Below are positions 7,761-16,730 of a DNA stretch of 64,000 bases, piece by piece. The notes under the pieces are model-generated. The model was not told the DNA's origin, ran no database searches, and saw only the letters and a program-made list of their open reading frames with translations. The DNA comes from Zoogloea sp016790385 (GTDB lineage: Bacteria > Pseudomonadota > Gammaproteobacteria > Burkholderiales > Rhodocyclaceae): assembly GCF_041916735.1 (NCBI RefSeq), contig NZ_JAYRYY010000018.1, one strand, 5' to 3'. The number at the start of each line of letters is the position of its first letter. The stretch's first letter is position 1. The position numbers were made by a program, and so were the translations under genes.

Positions 7761-8828
7761 TCAGTCGGACAGCGCGGCCTCGACGGAAACGCTCTCGAGA
7801 ACGCTGATGAGTTTGCGGGCCTGGGCTTCCATCGAGAAGCGTTCGAGCACGCTGCTGCGGGCTGCCGCCCCGACCTCCCGGCGGTGCCCGGGGTCGCGCA
7901 GGGCATCGATCGCGTCCAGCCACTCGGCCCGGCTGCGGGCGATGTAGCCGTTGATGCCCTGTTGGATGATGTCCAGGTAGGCGGGCACCGGGCTGGCAAT
8001 GACCGGGAGACCGAGGGCCATCTTGAGGGTCAGGCGGTTTTCCGATTTCACTTCCCAGTAGGAAATCTTCCGGCCAGGCAGGGGGTTGAAGCCGGTGTCC
8101 ACCGGGATGATGCCGATGTCGGCTTCGAGCAGGTCGGAGTAGACCCGCTGGGGATGCCAGGCGCGGGTCTGGAAGCCGGTGCGGACCAGACCGGGCTGGT
8201 TCAGGGCTCGCTTCAGGTGGCCGCGGATGGACTCCTTGAGGGTGGGGTTTTCGGGGTATCGGCCGACAACGGTCAGATCCACATGCCGGGGGACTCGTCC
8301 AAGGGCGGGAACGGCCTCCAGCGTGGACGATGTGACGAGCACCGCGCGCAGGCGGGCCGAGGGGCCGGCCTCGTCCCTGTGGAGGCACTGGATTTCCGGA
8401 TGCTCGATGCCGTCGTGGACGACGTGAATCCGGTCGTGAAGCTCCGCCGCGTGTTGTTGGCGCAGGAACTCGGTCACCGTTACCGTGACGTCCGCGATGC
8501 TCACGATCTCGTCATCGATGCGATCACACACACCATAGACGGTTGGAATACCCATTGCGCGCAGGGCCCGCATCTCGGCCAGGACACTGGGGCCGTGGAC
8601 TTTCTGGAAGTAGATGAGCCCGAAGCCCTGCTCTGCCACCCGCTCTGCAAGGCCGCTGACGTCGGGTGTCTCGGAGGCGCTGAGCGGATCAAAGACGATC
8701 TGGGGATCGTAACCGGCGGCTTTAAGGTAGGGAAAGAGGTTGAGCACGGCGATGCGCGTGCTCGGCAGTGGGCAGGCCGAATTGGATAGCAGGACGAAGC
8801 CTATCCTGTTGCCGTCGACGTGCTTCAC
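7761..8828 (-). CDS. Glycosyltransferase, GT-B fold (family 4-like)
   Basis: 355-residue cytosolic protein. The N-terminal Rossmann half begins IGFVLLSNSACPLPSTRIA. The C-terminal half has VYSDLLEADIGIIPVDTG and then KMALGLPVIASPVPAYLDIIQQGINGYIA. That last stretch is the nucleotide-sugar binding and G-x-P-V-I-A-S motif of GT4-type transferases, with the acceptor-side EADIGIIP. The start is a GTG at 8828 behind a strong GGAG ribosome-binding site. It is not clustered with other polysaccharide genes, so the glycan it builds is unknown. It may have its own promoter about 120 nt upstream. Confidence 0.82.
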   Translation of the reverse strand: MKHVDGNRIGFVLLSNSACPLPSTRIAVLNLFPYLKAAGYDPQIVFDPLSASETPDVSGLAERVAEQGFGLIYFQKVHGPSVLAEMRALRAMGIPTVYGVCDRIDDEIVSIADVTVTVTEFLRQQHAAELHDRIHVVHDGIEHPEIQCLHRDEAGPSARLRAVLVTSSTLEAVPALGRVPRHVDLTVVGRYPENPTLKESIRGHLKRALNQPGLVRTGFQTRAWHPQRVYSDLLEADIGIIPVDTGFNPLPGRKISYWEVKSENRLTLKMALGLPVIASPVPAYLDIIQQGINGYIARSRAEWLDAIDALRDPGHRREVGAAARSSVLERFSMEAQARKLISVLESVSVEAALSD

Positions 8829-8945
8829 TGGTTTCTCCTGCGGGGGAGGCTGACCTGAACCTGTGGTCCAGTTCAGCCCTGTGTTGGATCAGATTTGAGG
8901 CATGGGCAGCAGATCCGTGCTGCTCGCGAGCTTCTCTAAAACGAA

Positions 8946-8975
8946 ATTTAACACGCGCGACACATTGCACCGCAA
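8946..8975 (-). promoter_or_regulatory. Candidate sigma-70 promoter for the glycosyltransferase
   Basis: On the minus strand TTGCGG (8970-8975) and TTAAAT (8946-8951) are spaced by 18 nt, about 118 nt before the GTG start, inside an otherwise non-coding 295-nt gap that is locally AT-rich. This is a plausible -35/-10 pair, supported only by sequence match and position. Confidence 0.35.
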
Positions 8976-9084
8976 GGAACAATTTCCGGGGGCGGCACGA
9001 TTCGGTGGCGTATGTGCCTTATGCCACGCCCGAAACCGCAGCTGCCAACGTGCTGGGAAGCACTGGCGAGAGGAGAACGGGTAC

Positions 9085-9113
9085 CCCCGTTCCTGCCCTG
9101 GGCAGAAACGGGG
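9085..9113 (-). terminator. Strong hairpin after the PEP-CTERM gene
   Basis: A 14-bp stem with one mismatch (CCCCGTTCCTGCCC / GGGCAGAAACGGGG, single-base centre) lies 11 nt beyond the stop of the minus-strand PEP-CTERM gene. There is no U-tract, so it is more likely an mRNA-stabilising or Rho-assisted end than a canonical intrinsic terminator. The rest of 8829-9123 shows no gene. Confidence 0.55.
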
Positions 9114-9123
9114 TGGTGCAACG

Positions 9124-10599
9124 TCAGGCTGCCGTGTTGCGCCGCCGCCGGGCCACGCCGAGGATGCCAAGGCTGGCCAGCAATAGCGCCGCCATGCCGG
9201 GCTCATCGACCGTGCCTCCATTGGGCGGCGGTGTCGTCGTCGTGGTGGAGAAGGGCTTGTAGAGCCAGACTTCGGCATCGCCGGTGGTGTTGGAGAACTC
9301 GTTGAGGGCCATGAAGGCGTCAAGTTCTTCGATGTAGTTCCACTTGCCCAAAACGCCGGTGCTGAAGTTGCCATCAGGCTGCGTGAAGGTCGTGCTGATC
9401 AGCTTTTTCACCACCCAGGTGGTGAGCAATTTGCCGTTGGCGTCGTATTGCGGGGTGACCGTCCATACGGTGCCTTGCTCGGAACCGTCCCACAGGAGGA
9501 TCTGGCCGTTCTTCTTGTCGTATTCGATGCCGAAACGGCTGGTCATCGGGAACGGATTGCCGGCTTCATCCACCAGCTGGATGCCGATGTCCAGATTGGA
9601 GTTGGGATCGGAGGGGTTGGCCTTGTTGAGATCCCAGACGGCGAGGTTGGAGGTGTAGCGGCCACCGACGGCGGCGGTACGGATGAACAGGTTGTTCTTG
9701 GTGTCGATGGTGCCGCTGCCGCCGTTGGCGGCGGTGTTGGCCATCACGCCGATCTTTTCCCAGGTGTCCATGCCGCCGCTCTTCACGTCACCCACGATGT
9801 AACGGTAGAGGGAATAGAAGCCGGAAGATCCCTGATCGACAGACACATACACCACATCCTTGCCGTTTTCGGAGCGGTAGGCGGTGGCGGCGTTGATGAA
9901 GTTTGCCGGGGTGTTGGCGGGGCTCTGGGCGTAGCGGTCGGTCCACATCTGCCCGCCTTCCGTGCTGGGATCCCAGCCGGAGCCCGTGGTGCCGCCAACC
10001 TTGTTCGGGTCGGCCTTGGTCGGGTCCCAGACCCAGGGGCCGGACGGGGTGATGTTGTTACCGTCGAAGTTCCGGAAGGAGCCGCCGCTCTGGAACGCCG
10101 CGCCGCCGAAGGTCAGGAACACGCCGTTGACCGGCAGATAGAGGTTGTTTTCGTAGGTATGGGAAGACTGGGGGGCGGCGCTATCCACCACGAAGAAATT
10201 CGAGTCGATGCGGCTGGGCAGGGAGCCGCGGCTCCAGTCGCCCGAATTGGCATCCCAGACATACATCTCGTTACCTGCGTAGTTGGCGTGGCCGCCACCC
10301 CACAGCAGCAGGTCGCCCCGGGTGGAATCCCAGGCGAAGGAACTCCAGGCCGAAACGATCGATGCCGGGTTCCGATAGCTGCTCAGCGGGACGGCCGTCG
10401 AGCCTGTGGCCCAGGCTTCCGAGAAGGTACCCACGTTGGCCTTGACCCAGCCACCCTCGGGCGTTGCGGCGAGCAGGCTTTCCAGCCGATCCAGTTGTGG
10501 AGAGGCATGGGCAGTGGATAGGGCACCCAAGGTGAGGGTCGCGATGGACACCAGCACGGATAAGGGTTTGAGTCGGGCGCGCGGGGCGGCAATCTTCAC
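9124..10599 (-). CDS. Large PEP-CTERM anchored protein, Kelch/propeller-like
   Basis: 491 residues. It has a signal peptide (LSVLVSIATLTLGALSTAHA), a long exported domain, and a C-terminal sorting signal. The signal reads VDEPGMAALLLASLGILGVARRRR: a PEP-like motif (here DEPG rather than PEP), a hydrophobic helix and an Arg cluster. PEP-CTERM proteins are processed by exosortase and sent to the outer surface or matrix. The ectodomain contains LLLWGGGHANYAGNEMYVWD and ILLWDGSEQGTVW. These look like Kelch-type or galactose-oxidase-like propeller blades. No exosortase is present in the window. The gene is monocistronic, with a 231-nt AT-rich leader upstream and a hairpin downstream. Confidence 0.8.
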   Translation of the reverse strand: MKIAAPRARLKPLSVLVSIATLTLGALSTAHASPQLDRLESLLAATPEGGWVKANVGTFSEAWATGSTAVPLSSYRNPASIVSAWSSFAWDSTRGDLLLWGGGHANYAGNEMYVWDANSGDWSRGSLPSRIDSNFFVVDSAAPQSSHTYENNLYLPVNGVFLTFGGAAFQSGGSFRNFDGNNITPSGPWVWDPTKADPNKVGGTTGSGWDPSTEGGQMWTDRYAQSPANTPANFINAATAYRSENGKDVVYVSVDQGSSGFYSLYRYIVGDVKSGGMDTWEKIGVMANTAANGGSGTIDTKNNLFIRTAAVGGRYTSNLAVWDLNKANPSDPNSNLDIGIQLVDEAGNPFPMTSRFGIEYDKKNGQILLWDGSEQGTVWTVTPQYDANGKLLTTWVVKKLISTTFTQPDGNFSTGVLGKWNYIEELDAFMALNEFSNTTGDAEVWLYKPFSTTTTTPPPNGGTVDEPGMAALLLASLGILGVARRRRNTAA

Positions 10600-10830
10600 G
10601 GGACATCTCCTTTAATGCGCATGTAGCCACCTGGGACGGGGCTGGCGGAATGCGTTCTTTTGCGGACGGGGGGCGATCCCCAAGGCGTCAGAGCGGTTCT
10701 TATCGCTAGCAATTAGCAGACCCGAAAAAAGGAGCGTTCAGGTGGCTGAAAATTAACATAAATTTGTGACTTGTCCCGTAACAGAGGCGCGCGGTGTAAA
10801 GAATGTCGACAATGCCGGCGGTGTTAGAAG
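10600..10830. other. Intergenic region between PEP-CTERM gene and selO
   Basis: No coding potential was seen. The section 10700-10800 is distinctly AT-richer than its surroundings (for example AAATTAACATAAATTTG) and probably holds the promoter of the minus-strand PEP-CTERM gene. No sigma-54 motif was found here. The 3' end of selO (also minus strand) borders it, with no obvious terminator. Confidence 0.4.
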
Positions 10831-12315
10831 TCAGCTTGAACAGCTGACAGACAGTCCTTCCGCCCAGTCGGGAGGGGGGGCGGCGAAGCGCTCGTATTCC
10901 GGTTGTTCGTCGAAGGGACGGCACAGGCAGTCATGGACGGCCGCGACTTCGCTGTAGTCCCCTGCGCGGGCCGCCCGGATGGCCGACTCCGCGATCCAGT
11001 TGCGCAGAATGTACTTGGGATTGACGGCCCGCATGCCGGCCTGACGCTCGGCGTCGGCGCGGCCTTCCGCGCCCAGTCGGGCACGCCAGAGGGCAATCCA
11101 GGCGTCGGCGGCAGCCCGGTCGATGAAGAGATCGCGCACCGGGGCGTCGGCGGCGACGCGGCTGGTGCCTTCCGCCTGCGAGGGCAGGCGGCTGAGCTGG
11201 CGGAAAAACTGGGTGTAGTCGGGATGCTGGCTCTGGAGCAGAGCGAAGGTTTCTCCGACGAAGTCCTCATCACCGGGCAGGGCTTGGGCAAAGCCGAGCT
11301 TGGCGCGGGTGAGGTCCATGAAGTGGCGCTCGAAAGCCGGGGCGTAGCTTTCCTCAATGGCGGCCTGAACGGCGGCCTGATCGCCGATCAGGGGCGCCAG
11401 GGCGCGGCCCAGGGCATAGAGGTTCCAGTGGCCGATCTGCGGTTGGGACTGGTAGCTGTAGCGTCCGTCCGCATCGGAGTGGTTGCAGATGTGGCCGGCG
11501 TCGAAGGCGTCCATGAAGCCGAAGGGGCCGTAGTCGAGGGTCAGGCCGAGGATGGACATGTTGTCGGTGTTCATCACGCCATGCATGAAGCCGACCGCCT
11601 GCCAGTGGGCGATCAGCTCTCCGGTGCGGCGGCCCACGTCGCGCAGCAGGGCATCGTAGGGATTTGCCGCGGCACGGCATTCGGGGCGGAAGCGCTCGAT
11701 CACGTGGTCGGCGAGCTGGCGCAGTTCGTCCATCCGGCGCAGGACCCGCCAGTGTTCGAACGATCCGAAGCGGATGAAACTCGGTGCCAGCCGGGTGACG
11801 ACGGCCGCCGTCTCTATGGTTTCGCGGCGTACCGGTGCGCTGGACCCGACCACGCACAAGGCCCGGGTGGTGGGGATGCCGAGGCCGGCCATGGCCTCCG
11901 AGCACAGGTACTCGCGAATGCTCGAACGCAGTACGGCGCGGCCGTCGGCGAAGCGGGAATAGGGTGTCTGCCCGGCGCCCTTGAGCTGGATTTCCCAGCC
12001 GCTGTCCGGGCCGGCCACTTCGCCCAGGAGATGAGCCCGGCCATCGCCAAGCTGCCCGGCCCAGACACCGAACTGGTGGCCGGAATAGACGGCGGCGAGG
12101 GGGTCGCTGCCGGGCAGGGGTTGGTTACCCGCAAAGAACTGGGGAAAGTCCGGGCGGGCCAGCTCGGCCGGGTCGAGACCGATCAGTCGGGCGACCTCGG
12201 TGCTGGCCGCCACAAGGTAGGGGCGCGGCAAGGGCTCGGGGGCCAGGCGGGTGTAAAAACTCGCCGGCATGCGCGCGAAGGCGTTGTCGAAGGGCAGGGT
12301 TTCGAGGGTGTGCAT
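10831..12315 (-). CDS. selO: Protein adenylyltransferase SelO (YdiU/UPF0061)
   Basis: 494-residue pseudokinase that transfers AMP to Ser/Thr/Tyr of target proteins, linked to oxidative-stress control in other bacteria. Family hallmarks include VYSGHQFGVWAGQLGDGRA (glycine-rich region), LKGAGQTPYSRFADGRAVLRSS, and HGVMNTDNMSILGLTLDYGP with the catalytic Asp residues. The C-terminus ends SCSS. This corresponds to the position where the selenocysteine sits in animal SelO (USS); bacteria use Cys, as here. The ATG at 12315 (MHTLETLPFDN) fits family N-termini; an upstream TTG at 12357 would add 14 unconserved residues. It is a single gene, divergent from the histidine kinase. Confidence 0.95.
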   Translation of the reverse strand: MHTLETLPFDNAFARMPASFYTRLAPEPLPRPYLVAASTEVARLIGLDPAELARPDFPQFFAGNQPLPGSDPLAAVYSGHQFGVWAGQLGDGRAHLLGEVAGPDSGWEIQLKGAGQTPYSRFADGRAVLRSSIREYLCSEAMAGLGIPTTRALCVVGSSAPVRRETIETAAVVTRLAPSFIRFGSFEHWRVLRRMDELRQLADHVIERFRPECRAAANPYDALLRDVGRRTGELIAHWQAVGFMHGVMNTDNMSILGLTLDYGPFGFMDAFDAGHICNHSDADGRYSYQSQPQIGHWNLYALGRALAPLIGDQAAVQAAIEESYAPAFERHFMDLTRAKLGFAQALPGDEDFVGETFALLQSQHPDYTQFFRQLSRLPSQAEGTSRVAADAPVRDLFIDRAAADAWIALWRARLGAEGRADAERQAGMRAVNPKYILRNWIAESAIRAARAGDYSEVAAVHDCLCRPFDEQPEYERFAAPPPDWAEGLSVSCSS

Positions 12316-12462
12316 GATGGTCCGGTCGTGGGGCTGGCGTGGTTGTGGGTCGGGCAATTTGCCTGCCAGGGATAGGCTAAGCTGCGGGCCGGGGCGCGGG
12401 AGGCGCCATCCGCAAATCCGACTAAATCAGTATGGTATGGTTCCGCGGGCTCCGGGGGAAGC

Positions 12463-13863
12463 ATGAATGAGCACACGATGAAGGCCGCCGAGGCCACCGC
12501 GGCAGCGGTCGACCTCAAGCGCAACCTGTTGCTGCGGGTGAGCCTGTTTGCCCTGCTCATCGGTCTTGCCGCCGGGGCGGTCGTTTTACAGCAGGCGGTG
12601 GCGCGCATCGACACGCATATCCAGCGTACCGGCAGTACGGTCGAGCGGCTGATTGCCGGAGAGGCGGATCAGAAGCGAGATGCCTTCCGGCGCAGCCTGG
12701 AGGGAATGGACCTGAGTTCGCTCGACGGCATCGCGCCGCTGCTGGGGATCTGTGTGGCGGTGGAGGACATTTACAAGCGCGCGGTGGTGGCGCGCTGTTT
12801 CCATGACGGAGGCGCGGCACCGGGCGCCGTGCGTTGGCTGCTGGCCCGGCTGATCGGGCCCGATCTGCGCTATCGAGGCGTGATCGGGCAGTATCCGGGC
12901 GTCAAGGTGGGGGAGTTTGTCGTCACGCCCGATCTGGACAGCGAGAGCGTGGTGGTGTGGAGCCAGATCCGCACGGTGCTCGGTATGACGTTCGGCATCC
13001 TGCTGCTCAACCTGCTGATCTACCGGCCCGTGCGCCGCGCCCTGCGGCCGGCCGATCAGATCCTGGCGGTGCTGGCGCGGATGGAGGCCGGTGAGCTTTC
13101 GGCACGCATGCCGCGCCCCCGCTTGATCGAATTGCGCCGCATTGCGGCCGGTTTCGATCACCTCGCCGAGCAATTGCAGAAGACCCTCGCGTCCCAGCGC
13201 CAGCTCGCCATGCGGCTGCTGGCCGTGCGCGAGGAAGAGCGCCGGCGCCTGGCCCGGGAGCTGCACGACGAGTTTGGCCAATGTCTTGCCTCCATCGGCG
13301 CGGAGGCGGCATTCATCGGCGGCCGCGCCGAAATGCGTGATCCGGAATTGCTGCCCGCGGCCCGTGCAATCGCCGCGGTGACGGCCCACATGATGGAGAG
13401 CCTGCAGGGCATCCTCCTGCAACTGCGCCCGGTGGGGCTGGAGGAGTTCGGCCTGGGCGCGGCCCTTGAGGCCCTGGTGGCGGGCTGGCGGCGTCGCCAA
13501 CCCGCTTGTGTCTTCCAACTGAAGCTGGAAGGCGCAATCGATGTCCTGCCCGATGCGCTGCGCACCAGCCTTTACCGGATTGTCCAGGAGAGTCTGACCA
13601 ACGCCTTGCGCCATGGGGATCCCGGGCGGGTGGAAGTTGACCTGCGCTGTGATGCGGCAGGCTGTCGTCTAAGGGTGGTCGACGATGGCGCGGGGCGCGA
13701 AGGCCCGACGGCGGGCAGTGGTCTGGGCGTGCTGGGCATGCATGAACGGGTAGAAGCCCTGGGAGGGCGCTTTGCCCTGATCGCGCTGGCGCCGCGAGGC
13801 ATGCGGGTGGAGGCGGATTTTCCCGCCGAGGCGGTGCATACCGTGGAGATGACCCATGACTGA
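12463..13863 (+). CDS. NarX-type sensor histidine kinase (HisKA_3)
   Basis: 466 residues. TM1 is about 21-42, a periplasmic sensing region of about 120 residues (43-165) follows, and TM2 is about 167-187. A HAMP-like linker with RPADQILAVLARMEAGELSARMP follows. The dimerisation/phosphoacceptor block is EEERRRLARELHDEFGQ, with His268. The HATPase_c block has QESLTNALRHG and DDGAGREGP, then GLGVLGMHERVEALGG. This is the LuxR-partner kinase class. The periplasmic part contains two cysteines (GICVAVED, VARCFHDGG) and matches no sensor I can name. The start codon follows GGGGGAAGC. It overlaps the regulator gene by 8 nt and certainly forms a pair with it. Confidence 0.92.
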   Translation: MNEHTMKAAEATAAAVDLKRNLLLRVSLFALLIGLAAGAVVLQQAVARIDTHIQRTGSTVERLIAGEADQKRDAFRRSLEGMDLSSLDGIAPLLGICVAVEDIYKRAVVARCFHDGGAAPGAVRWLLARLIGPDLRYRGVIGQYPGVKVGEFVVTPDLDSESVVVWSQIRTVLGMTFGILLLNLLIYRPVRRALRPADQILAVLARMEAGELSARMPRPRLIELRRIAAGFDHLAEQLQKTLASQRQLAMRLLAVREEERRRLARELHDEFGQCLASIGAEAAFIGGRAEMRDPELLPAARAIAAVTAHMMESLQGILLQLRPVGLEEFGLGAALEALVAGWRRRQPACVFQLKLEGAIDVLPDALRTSLYRIVQESLTNALRHGDPGRVEVDLRCDAAGCRLRVVDDGAGREGPTAGSGLGVLGMHERVEALGGRFALIALAPRGMRVEADFPAEAVHTVEMTHD

Positions 13864-14491
13864 GGCCATCCGTCTGGTCCTGGTGGATGACCATGCCATC
13901 GTGCGGGAGGGTTATCGGCGCCTGCTGGAGTCCCGCCCCGATATTCTCATTGCCGGGGAGGCCGCCACCGCGCGCGATGCCCTTGATCAGTTCAAGGCGC
14001 TGGCGCCGGATGTGCTGGTGCTCGACCTGGGGTTGCCGGACATGGGGGGCGTCGAGCTGATCCGGCGCCTGCTCCAGCGCGATCCCGGCGCCCGCATCCT
14101 GGTATTCACCATGCACCGTGAGCCGCTCTTCGCCACCCAGGCCCTGCGTGCGGGCGCCCTGGGCTACGTGACCAAGAGCAGCCCCCCGGAGGTGCTGGTG
14201 AATGCGGTTTACCAGATTGCGGCAAGGCGCCAGGTGATCAGCCCGGACATTGCGCCCGAGCTTGCCCTGGCCCTGATCGACCGCCCTCGGGAGCGTCTTG
14301 CCGAACTGGCCCCCCGGGAGTTCGAGATTCTGCGCCTGCTGCTGGATGGTTGCAGTGCCGACGAGATCGGCCTGCGCCTGTCCATCTCGGCCAAGACGGT
14401 GCAGAACTGCCACTATCAGATCAAGAGCAAGCTGGGGGTGCGCAGCGACATCGAACTGACCCGTCTGGCGCTGCGCATGGGGCTGATCTGA
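13856..14491 (+). CDS. NarL/LuxR-type response regulator
   Basis: 211 residues. The receiver domain (about 5-120) has acidic residues Asp11-Asp12, phosphoacceptor Asp57 in VLVLDLGLPDMGG, and the conserved Lys in GYVTKSSPPE. The LuxR-type helix-turn-helix (about 150-205) reads LAPREFEILRLLLDGCSADEIGLRLSISAKTVQNCHYQIKSKLGV, quoted here by its outline only: LAPREFEI, SADEIG, SAKTVQ, KSKLGV. It is translationally coupled to the upstream kinase. Targets cannot be deduced; the neighbouring cupin and Sel1 genes have their own signals. Confidence 0.93.
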   Translation: MTEAIRLVLVDDHAIVREGYRRLLESRPDILIAGEAATARDALDQFKALAPDVLVLDLGLPDMGGVELIRRLLQRDPGARILVFTMHREPLFATQALRAGALGYVTKSSPPEVLVNAVYQIAARRQVISPDIAPELALALIDRPRERLAELAPREFEILRLLLDGCSADEIGLRLSISAKTVQNCHYQIKSKLGVRSDIELTRLALRMGLI

Positions 14492-14539
14492 GGGGCAGCG
14501 GGGCGGCCGGCTACGCTGCCCCCGCTCGCCTGGGCGTGC

Positions 14540-14986
14540 TCAGGAGACCGCCGCCTGTTTCTGCGCCTCGAAGATGGACTCAAGGGTCTCCAGGGTGATT
14601 TCCGCGATGGGGTGGCCGGCATCATCCAGGATTTCGTAAAGGATCTCCCCCGGTTCCGGCCGCATGCTGAACAGGACGATGGCATCGCTGTCTCCGCCGC
14701 CTTCCCGATGGGGTGTTTCGCTGGCGGGCGAAACCGTGTGGCTGCCGGTAGGGCGCGTCTCGCGCAGGGTGCCATCCATCTCGTACAGGCGGTGCTCGCC
14801 CTGGACCACGAAGGTGTGATTGAGCGCCTTGTGGCGATGAAGCACGATCTGCTGCCCGGCGTCGAAGCGAAAAAGCACGTCGGCAATGCGCTGCTGCATA
14901 TCCACTTGCAGGATGGTGAAGGCGAAGTGGGGAAAGTCGCCAAAGGGCTGCCAGGGGATGGTGCTGGCGTCAAAGTGCTGGGGCAT
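14540..14986 (-). CDS. Cupin-fold protein
   Basis: 148 residues with a single cupin barrel. The metal-binding first motif is GQQIVLHRHKALNHTFVVQGEH: two His after QIVL, a third in NHT, and the final QGEH. This matches the cupin_7/ChrR-like pattern. The second motif is HTVSPASETPH. The C-terminal third (ILYEILDDAGHPIAEITLETL) is outside the barrel. The ATG at 14986 is preceded by GAGGAGAAACCC, a good ribosome-binding site; the frame is open much further but is GC-biased noise. It could be a small sensor or enzyme; no ligand can be assigned. It runs convergently toward the response regulator. Confidence 0.75.
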   Translation of the reverse strand: MPQHFDASTIPWQPFGDFPHFAFTILQVDMQQRIADVLFRFDAGQQIVLHRHKALNHTFVVQGEHRLYEMDGTLRETRPTGSHTVSPASETPHREGGGDSDAIVLFSMRPEPGEILYEILDDAGHPIAEITLETLESIFEAQKQAAVS

Positions 14987-15323
14987 GGGTTTCTCCTCGT
15001 GGGTTGTGCCGAATGGCGGGGAGCGTTGGGGGTAGCTGGCAGGCGGCCCGATCCCGCGCCCGGGATGCTCCGCGCCAAGCCCAGGCGTCCGCAAAGCATT
15101 CCCAGCACGCTCCGACGCCAGTAAACATCGCCGGGGAGGGCCTTGCCGAGGTCGGTCTGCCCGCGAAACAGCGGGCATTTCGCCCGCCTTTCGCCGTGGG
15201 CAGGTGCCGGGCAAATTGCCCGTGCCTTTCGGGGCAGGATGCCGCTGAATGGATCGGGAGGGGGGCTTACAGTCGGGTGCAAGGACGGGGTCGGCCCCGT
15301 CCGCCTTCCACCCGGGAACGAGC
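14987..15323. other. Intergenic region, 337 nt, with two small hairpins
   Basis: No gene was seen. Two palindromes lie in the centre: GCGGGC-ATTTC-GCCCGC (15171-15187) and CGGGCAA-A-TTGCCCG (15208-15222), separated by 20 nt. The region must contain the divergent promoters of the cupin gene and the Sel1 gene, but no convincing -35/-10 pair stands out. Confidence 0.4.
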
Positions 15324-16241
15324 ATGCGAATACCCTCAATGGCGGCTCTGCTGTCCATGTCCCTGCTGTCCGGCAATGTGCCGGCCGCCAATCTCTTTTG
15401 CGGCGGGCCGGTGCCGCAGACGGACGAACCCACCGATCTGGCCCATGTGGTGGGCGACCAGACCCTCGAATACATGGCCGATCAGCCAGCCAGCATGGTG
15501 GTGTGCAGCAAGGGCTACCTGTTCGAGAAATGCGGCGACCACGAAACGGCCATGCGCATCTTCGACCGTTGCATCGAGGCGGGTTACGTTGGCGCCATGA
15601 TCTGGAAGGCGCTGATGCTCCAGGACGGCGCCCTTGGCAAACCCGATCTGCCTGCCGCCGCCGAGCTGATGCGCCGTGCCGCCCAGTCCGGCGATTCCCC
15701 CTACGCCACCCTCGGCAAGCTTCACTACGCGAGCGCCCTGCACGAAGGCAAGGGGGTGCCCCGGGATGTGACCGCCGCGCGTAGCTGGTTCGAAGCCGCC
15801 GCCGCGGAGGGCAATCCGGACGCCATCGAGTTTCTGCGCACCGGCTATCACGTGGGTGACCGCGATGGTCAGGCCCGTGGCGTGGGGGACGCCCCGCCGG
15901 TGGCCGGTGCCGCGCCTCTGCCCGGTGTCCTGCTCGAAGAAGCGGCCGTGCCCGGCCAACCGGCCTCGCCAGCCCGGCCCGCCCGTGCGCCGGTGGCGCC
16001 TCGCCTGGTCTCGGAGGCCCATCGTCTCGTGGCGGAGGCAGCAACGCCGCCAGCGACGCCTTCCGCCCCCCTTGCGCAGCCGCGGCTGACAGGCCAGCGT
16101 CTGGCCCCCGTGTCTCCCGATGCACCCGTGGCGGCATGGATGCAGTCCGCCGCACTGACCACCCTGCTGCTGACGCTCACGCTGATCGGTGCGTTCCGTC
16201 AGCGGCGCGGGCGGCCCTTGTTCTTGTCCCACGGAGCCTGA
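15324..16241 (+). CDS. Exported Sel1-repeat protein with C-terminal anchor
   Basis: 305 residues. A signal peptide (MRIPSMAALLSMSLLSGNVPA) is followed by a Cys-containing region with CSKGYLFEKCGDHETAM. Two or three Sel1-like TPR repeats follow (ELMRRAAQSGDSPYATLGKLHYASALHEGKGVPRD...AARSWFEAAAAEG, in outline about residues 108-170). Next comes a Pro/Ala-rich linker of about 90 residues, and finally a membrane helix (SAALTTLLLTLTLIGAF) with a basic tail. The protein is therefore probably periplasmic and anchored at its C-terminus. The next gene starts 3 nt later and the one after overlaps, so this is the first gene of a trio with an ExbB-like and an ExbD-like partner. Confidence 0.78.
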   Translation: MRIPSMAALLSMSLLSGNVPAANLFCGGPVPQTDEPTDLAHVVGDQTLEYMADQPASMVVCSKGYLFEKCGDHETAMRIFDRCIEAGYVGAMIWKALMLQDGALGKPDLPAAAELMRRAAQSGDSPYATLGKLHYASALHEGKGVPRDVTAARSWFEAAAAEGNPDAIEFLRTGYHVGDRDGQARGVGDAPPVAGAAPLPGVLLEEAAVPGQPASPARPARAPVAPRLVSEAHRLVAEAATPPATPSAPLAQPRLTGQRLAPVSPDAPVAAWMQSAALTTLLLTLTLIGAFRQRRGRPLFLSHGA

Positions 16242-16244
16242 TCC

Positions 16245-16730
16245 ATGAACCAAACCATCGAAGGCCTGATGTATTCCGCCAGCCAGTTGTTCCTGATACC
16301 TGTCCTGCTTGCCATCGGCGTGCTCTTCCTGCACGCCTTCTACGCCCTCGGGGCCTTTCTCTGGCAGGCGCGCCAGCGCAGGACGGGGCTGGCGGCAGGC
16401 TTTGAACTGTTTGAAGCCCGCCGTCGGGATCCCGGCTTGCGGCTTGTCGATCTGGAGGCGCTGGCACTGGCCCGCCTGGAGTTTGCCCGCATTGCCACGC
16501 GGGTGGCACCGATGCTCGGCCTCGCGGCCACCATGATTCCGATGGGGCCGGCGCTCAAGGCGCTGGGCGACGGTGAGCTGGGGGATGTGTCCCGCAGCCT
16601 GATGGTGGCCTTCTCGGCAGTGATCCTCGCCCTGATCGCGGCCGCGCTGGGCTACTGGGTGGTGAACGTGCGCCGTCGCTGGTATGCCAGTGATCTGCTG
16701 GCTCTCGAGAAGGCGGAGGTGAGCCGATGA
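16245..16730 (+). CDS. MotA/TolQ/ExbB-like proton channel subunit
   Basis: 161 residues. Three hydrophobic segments: about 12-40 (LFLIPVLLAIGVLFLHAFYALGAFLW), 92-108, and 125-148 (LMVAFSAVILALIAAALGYWVV). In between is a soluble loop with RLEFARIATRVAPMLGLAATMIPMGPALKALG. That APMLGLAATMIPMGPAL stretch is the characteristic channel helix motif of ExbB/TolQ proteins. It is shorter than classical ExbB (about 240 residues). It lies between a Sel1 protein and a DUF2149 protein and probably energises an envelope process together with the latter. Confidence 0.82.
   Translation: MNQTIEGLMYSASQLFLIPVLLAIGVLFLHAFYALGAFLWQARQRRTGLAAGFELFEARRRDPGLRLVDLEALALARLEFARIATRVAPMLGLAATMIPMGPALKALGDGELGDVSRSLMVAFSAVILALIAAALGYWVVNVRRRWYASDLLALEKAEVSR

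Noticed and set aside
10903..12375. 490-codon open frame opposite selO
   Set aside because: Antisense shadow of a well-recognised gene; no motif, composition dominated by Gly and Ala.
14540..15475. 311-codon version of the cupin protein
   Set aside because: The cupin fold begins at the ATG at 14986 with a strong ribosome-binding site; the upstream 163 codons are intergenic composition.
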